NCBI RefSeq assembly: GCF_000699445.3
Contig: NC_067198.1
Span: 31,065,536 to 31,129,535 of the forward strand
DNA: 64,000 bases
Direction of reading: 5' to 3'
From: Schistosoma haematobium
Lineage: Eukaryota; Platyhelminthes; Trematoda; Strigeidida; Schistosomatidae
Under the pieces are notes generated by a model that saw only the letters and a program-made list of their open reading frames with translations, was not told the origin of the DNA and searched no databases. Both the position numbers and the translations under genes were made by a program. Below are positions 59,719 through 64,000 of this stretch, in pieces (the stretch's first letter is position 1; every line of letters starts with the position of its first letter).

Positions 59719-62701
59719 CTAGATAAATATAGTGGTTGCTACATTCCTATCTGGCCAATGTACTCTTCTTCCTGATCTTGTAGTTTGTGCTGCTGCTGAA
59801 TTTTGATTTGAAGTGTTGCTTGTTGCAGGTAGTTTGAATGGTGCTTGCTCTGCTGCAGGTTTAGACGGTTTTACAGTTGTCTGTTTTTCTCAAAAATATT
59901 TCGTCTCATACCGAAAGGTACAAAAGGGCGAGTTTTACCTGTTGAGGTATCACAAGTTAAGGTGTCCTTGTTGTTTATGGGGATGTTTTGGAATAATAAT
60001 TTCGTTTCCTTAGACTGCAAAAGCTTTTGTAGCTCCGTATCGAGCTTTTGATGCTTTGCCATTTCTTGATAGTCTATATCAGGGATCGAGAAGGCATTGA
60101 TATTTAATCTCGATAGTGCATCTGCTGCCTCATTTGCATTGCCTTTAATATAGCGTATATCAGCTGCAAATTGTGAAATGAATTCTAGTTGACGAATTTC
60201 GCGCGGACTATATTTATCATGATTGTGCATCAAGGACTTAGTTAGGGGTTTGTGATCAGTATATATCGTGAAAGAATTGTCTTCTAACATATAGCGAAAG
60301 TGTTTGATGGCTAAGTAGATAGCCAACAGTTCTCTACCGAATGTGCTATATTTTGTTTGCGTTGCGTTTAGCTTTTTTGAGAAAAATGCAAGGGTTTACC
60401 ATTGTTCATTGACACGTTGCTGAAGTACAGCACCTACTGCTACGTTAGAAGCGTCGGTCATTATTGCTAAAGGTGCATCAACCTTTCGTCGTGCGAGTAA
60501 TGCTTCTGTGCTTAAAGCGCTTTTCAACTGATCAAATGCTTGAATTGCTTGCGGTGTCATTGCTAATGATTTAGCTCGTCCCCTTAATAAATCAGTTAGT
60601 GGTTTTGCTAAGTCTGCACATTTAGGGATAAAACGTCTGTAAAAGTTGATCATCCCAAGGAAACGTCGTAGTTTCTTGAATGAATCAGGCAAAGGATAAT
60701 TTTTGATAGCTTGTGTTTCCTCAGGAACTGGTTTAATGCCTTGCTTATCAAGTACGTGACCTAAAAAGGTGAGGGATTGTTTTCCGAACTCACATTTGTC
60801 AGGATTGACCGCTAACCCATACTCGTTTAGCTTCTCAAAAAGCATTTTCAGATGAGTTAGATGTTCATTTTTATCTTTGCTTGCTATAAGTAGGTCATCT
60901 ATGTAAGCATACACAAACGGTAAGCCCCGTACCACTTGGTCAATAAAACGCTGGAAACTTTGTGCAGCATTCCTTAATCCGAAAGGCATACGGACGAATT
61001 CGTATAGTCCAAAGGGGGTAGTAATGGCTGTTTTAGGAACATCGTCTGGATGAATTGGAATGTGATGGTAAGCACGGACGAGATCAATTTTTGAAAAGAT
61101 CGACACGTCAGATAGGCTATGAGTGAAGTCATGCAAATGTGGGAGAGGGTATCTATCTGGTATGGTTCGGCTGTTGAGAGCTCTATAGTCACCGCACGGT
61201 CTAACTTCGGAAGAGTTTTTCTTAGGTACCATATGGAGCGGTGATGCCCACGGACTATCGGAGGGGCGTATGATGCCCAACTCAATCATTTTGTTGAATT
61301 CGTTCTTTGCGATAGCCAGACGAGAGGGATCAAGGCGTCTTGGACGTGCGAACACAGGTGGACCCTCTGTCTTTATGTGGTGTACGACAGTATGCGTCGG
61401 TTTGTCGTGTTTGAAACTCGGTCGTAATAAATCTGGAAACTGATTAAGTAAATTGACGTATTTGTCGTTCTCATGATGAGGTTTAACTAATAAATGTATG
61501 GAAGTCTCATTTGATATAATCCCTCTAATTTCCTTACTCTGTTCGGCAAGGACAAGTTTCCTATTTCTGACATCTACCAGTATTTTGTGGAATTGCAGAA
61601 AATCAATGCCGATTATAGGAACGAGGACGTCCGCTATGATGAAACTCCAGGAAAAATTAGATTTAGGACCGAAATTTAATTGCAACCGCCTTTTGCCGTA
61701 CGTCTTGATGTCAGACCTGTTTGCAGCTTGTAGTTTTAGTTTGGGGTCAGGTGTGTTTTTCTCGAGTGCAGTAGGTGGTACTACACTAACCTCTGCCCCA
61801 GTGTCGACTAAAAACTGTGTGCCGGTTCTTTTGTCTGTAACATATAATAGACGACTGTCTTGAGAGTTGTGGTCAGTGAGTGCAGTCGTCATTAACCTAC
61901 GGTCTTGACGTTCCTTTTTCTGTGTGCTTGCAAAGTTACAAGGCGGAGTACATTTTCTAGCTTGTTTGCCATATGTTCTATGGTACCAACAAATGTTGTG
62001 TCTAGTAGTGCTTGGACTACGTCGTCTACGGCTTGTGGATGTTCCTCTACGCTTGCTGTGGGAGGCATTCAATAATTGGATCTGAGCTATCTGTTTCGTA
62101 AGGGTATCAACTGATCGTCGTAACTCGGCGATCTCGTCAGCTGAGCTTGATTGGATTTGAGATACAAGGTGAGTCTTGGACCGTTCGTAAATTCTGTCGG
62201 CTATGTCTGCTAGTCTATCAAAATCAACGTCTTCGTCTCCAATTGCTAGTATCTGTTGAATGTTTTGAGGGAGACGTCTGAGCCACAATTGATATAGTAG
62301 ACGTTTGTCTACTGTACGATTTCCTAATAAGTTTGTCATGTGGCGTTTTAACTGTGACGGTGTATTGTCACCTAGCTCCACGTTGGCTAAAAGTTGATCA
62401 ATTGTCTGTTGGTCGGTGAGAGATGTGACACGAATGACCTCTCTTTTTAGACAATCGAATGGTGAGTCAGGATCCGGCTTAAAAATGACATCCGGCACTT
62501 GTTCAATGACGTCATCTGGCAGCAGTGAATTTGCATAACTAAATTTCGTACTCTGGTTTGTGATTTTGTTTGCTACAAAAAGCTTTCTAAACGAGCAAAC
62601 CAGAGTCCAGCCTTTCGTGGATTAAAAATGGGTAAAGGTACAGAGATGGCACCCACGGAAATAGATTTAGATGAAAGGCTTAGCGAATTATCAACTGACA
62701 T
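59719..62701 (-). pseudogene. Gag-Pol remnant, unit 9
   Basis: Transcriptionally first unit of the array, next to the outer 5' LTR. A run of 5 at 62577-62581 shifts early Gag; the frame is open from PDVIF to the common TAA at 60396-60398. The downstream RNase H frame is open until a T run of 5 instead of 6 at 59884-59888 shifts the tail. Domain content is as in unit 7. Confidence 0.9.
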
Positions 62702-63146
62702 GGTACGAAGGAGCAATAATAATAATAAACTGAGGTTTGAAATATACAATATGAAGAAATCAAAAATAACAACAAAAAATATATAAGACTCACCAAAAAG
62801 AAAAATTGTCACTTTGGGTATATGTATGAGAATATACAGTAATAATTCCAAAGGGAAAATATTATGAGTGAATTTATTATGACTGTCAATGGATTGTTAT
62901 TAATTATAATAATAATTCCAATATGAAGTTCTTTATGATACTCTTGAGGAGAATGCAGCAGACTTTGTAGGAAAATGGTGCGCGTTCTAAAGGCGGGTCA
63001 CCAATATGTTGAGGCTAATGTCCTCAATATCTGACTCCAAATAATAATATCCCGTAACTGAGTATTTTAGGTAGGCTTAATCTCCTAGTAGAATTGCGAA
63101 CTTACTCGAGATTATTAAAAAGCCTGAACACCAGTTATAGAGATAG

Positions 63147-63152
63147 TTTATT
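63147..63152 (-). terminator. LTR poly(A) signal
   Basis: AATAAA on the minus strand, about 85 bp downstream of the TATA-like element. The same hexamer lies at offset 140-145 in most LTRs. Confidence 0.6.
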
Positions 63153-63234
63153 GATAATGAATAATAATAATCCACAAGCGTACGGTGAGCAAGCACACGA
63201 TGAAACAGAGAGAGTGAGTGAGTCTGTTAAAAAT

Positions 63235-63246
63235 CCATATATATTT
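63235..63246 (-). promoter_or_regulatory. LTR TATA-like element
   Basis: Minus strand AAATATATATGG, present in all ten LTRs at the same offset. It is a plausible core promoter for minus-strand transcription of the unit to its left. Confidence 0.5.
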
Positions 63247-63294
63247 GAGAGTTAATCGGGTGTGGATAAATTATCGATTATCTGCACATTGAAA

Positions 63295-63302
63295 CCAATA
63301 GG
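63295..63302 (-). promoter_or_regulatory. LTR CCAAT-type element
   Basis: CCAATAGG on the plus strand (ATTGG on the minus strand), about 50 bp upstream of the TATA-like element, a normal spacing for an LTR promoter. Confidence 0.4.
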
Positions 63303-63426
63303 AAAATAGCTTAAGAGTTAATGTACAGACATACATTCGATCATACACACCGAAATTAACATAGTGAATTGAGTCTGAGTTACAATGACTAGATAAATGA
63401 TACAGTAGTCAAATGGGCTTGCCGCA

Positions 63427-63430
63427 GTAC
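63427..63430. repeat. Target-site duplication GTAC, right of array
   Basis: Matches 26754-26757. Four bases alone can match by chance, but the position is exact at both ends. Confidence 0.6.
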
Positions 63431-63661
63431 AATCAAAATCATAATAGGTCTGAATATGCCAATGTCAAGTAATGTTTGGTTAAGGTGAATTTCTATTGTA
63501 TGTCACTGTATTAATTTGAAGAAAAAGTTCTTAATCATCTATCCACAGGATCATAATTTAAGACAAACTTAAAAAATGTTCAAGTGGTAAAAATAAAGTT
63601 AAATGAAAGACAAGTGAACTTTTGAAAGAACTAAAGCCATTTATTGGTGTTTCCCTATGAT
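63431..63661. other. Junction between array and Penelope-like fragment
   Basis: AT-rich, with no motif recognised. It may hold upstream Penelope-like sequence too decayed to read. Confidence 0.4.
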
Positions 63662-64000
63662 TTACTTTATACCCTAAATCTAACAACACATCGCAGTTCT
63701 ATGTGCTATTAAAAATTCATAAGCCTGACATTCCTTTAAGAATCATGGTGGACTTCACAAATACTCCTATATATGCTTTATCTAAATATCTAAATGTATC
63801 ATGAAATCCCTCAAACCATGCTTTAATTCAACACTTTTCACTTTCAAGGGGACTTCATATAAAAAAACAAATAGAGAAGCCATGTGATCTCCAGTATCTC
63901 CGATAGTTGTAAATTCATTTATGTCCCACATTGAGTCGCTTATTTTTTCCAGCATCATCAGACCACTCATGTGGCTCAGATATGTAGATAACATATTTAT
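63662..64000 (+). pseudogene. Penelope-like element reverse transcriptase fragment
   Basis: A first frame has FYVLLKIHKPDIPLR and VDFTNTPIYALSKYL, the conserved start of Penelope-like RT domains, ending in TGA at 63802-63804. A second frame resumes near 63855 with YKKTNREAM, a TGA at 63885-63887 where glycine is expected, then SPVSPIVVNSFMSHIES and RPLMWLRYVDNIF. The catalytic motif is YVDN instead of YVDD. Most of the sequence between the two blocks is deleted. The element runs off the right edge, so the GIY-YIG endonuclease cannot be judged. Cercyon and Perere-10 are known schistosome members of this class, but I cannot assign the subfamily. Confidence 0.8.

Larger units (their letters stand above)
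26758..63426 (-). mobile_element. Tandem array of nine integrase-less CsRn1-type (Ty3/gypsy) LTR retrotransposon units
   Basis: Ten LTRs alternate with nine internal regions, all in one orientation, with start-to-start spacing of 4025-4030 bp. Internal regions carry Gag with the CHCC box characteristic of the CsRn1 clade, an aspartic protease, RT and part of RNase H; the integrase core is missing from every unit. A primer-binding site resembling the 3' end of tRNA-Trp lies inside each LTR that acts as 5' LTR. Neighbouring units share one LTR, the arrangement expected from unequal recombination between LTRs or from a rolled one-LTR circle, not from separate insertions. Units differ at only a handful of positions, so expansion or homogenisation is recent. 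Collapse or expansion during assembly cannot be excluded. Confidence 0.95.
63007..63426 (-). repeat. LTR 10 (outer 5' LTR of array)
   Basis: 420 bp, the only LTR with AAATGGG and TTGCCGCA at its outer edge where others have AAACGGG and TTGCCACA. It ends exactly where similarity to the internal regions stops, and is followed by GTAC. Confidence 0.95.

Noticed and set aside
26758..63426. CRISPR-like or bacterial satellite array
   Set aside because: Repeat unit is 4 kb, encodes Gag-RT and has LTRs; short spacers and cas genes are absent.

Overview
The window reads as nuclear DNA of a parasitic flatworm, most likely a blood fluke of the genus Schistosoma. The evidence is the AT-rich intergenic sequence, tRNA-derived SINEs that carry hammerhead-ribozyme cores (the arrangement known from the schistosome Sm-alpha family), RTE-like non-LTR remnants, a CsRn1-type LTR retrotransposon with the CHCC Gag motif, a Penelope-like fragment, and one neuropeptide exon with a C-terminal amidation signal. 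The species is not fixed by anything visible here, and no bacterial-type genes or operons are present.

Positions 1-26757 are gene-poor. They hold dead or partial mobile elements: RTE-like reverse transcriptase tails (153-934, 5995-6575, 13888-15300, 15820-16325, 23870-24300), two solo LTRs with target-site duplications (14303-14815, inside an older RTE copy, and 21764-22274), about ten hammerhead SINE copies of two types, and several foldback (inverted-repeat) derivatives of those SINEs. The only convincing host gene piece is the neuropeptide exon at 11267-11480.

Positions 26758-63426 are one structure: a head-to-tail array of nine nearly identical units of about 4.03 kb, all on the minus strand, separated and bounded by ten 420-bp LTRs (LTR 2 is 418 bp). 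Each unit carries Gag (CHCC box), aspartic protease, reverse transcriptase (YIDD) and a split RNase H. The integrase core is missing; only the polyprotein tail that normally follows it remains. Every unit also shares the same in-frame TAA inside RNase H. GTAC lies directly outside both outer LTRs, so the array looks like one original insertion that expanded at the DNA level. The shared defects mean the units could not have moved independently with their own enzymes.

Positions 63431-64000 hold a Penelope-like reverse transcriptase fragment with frameshifts and a stop. The genes of the window do not form a pathway. What links them is mobile-element history: autonomous elements decaying, SINEs that would have used their enzymes, and one defective LTR element amplified in tandem.
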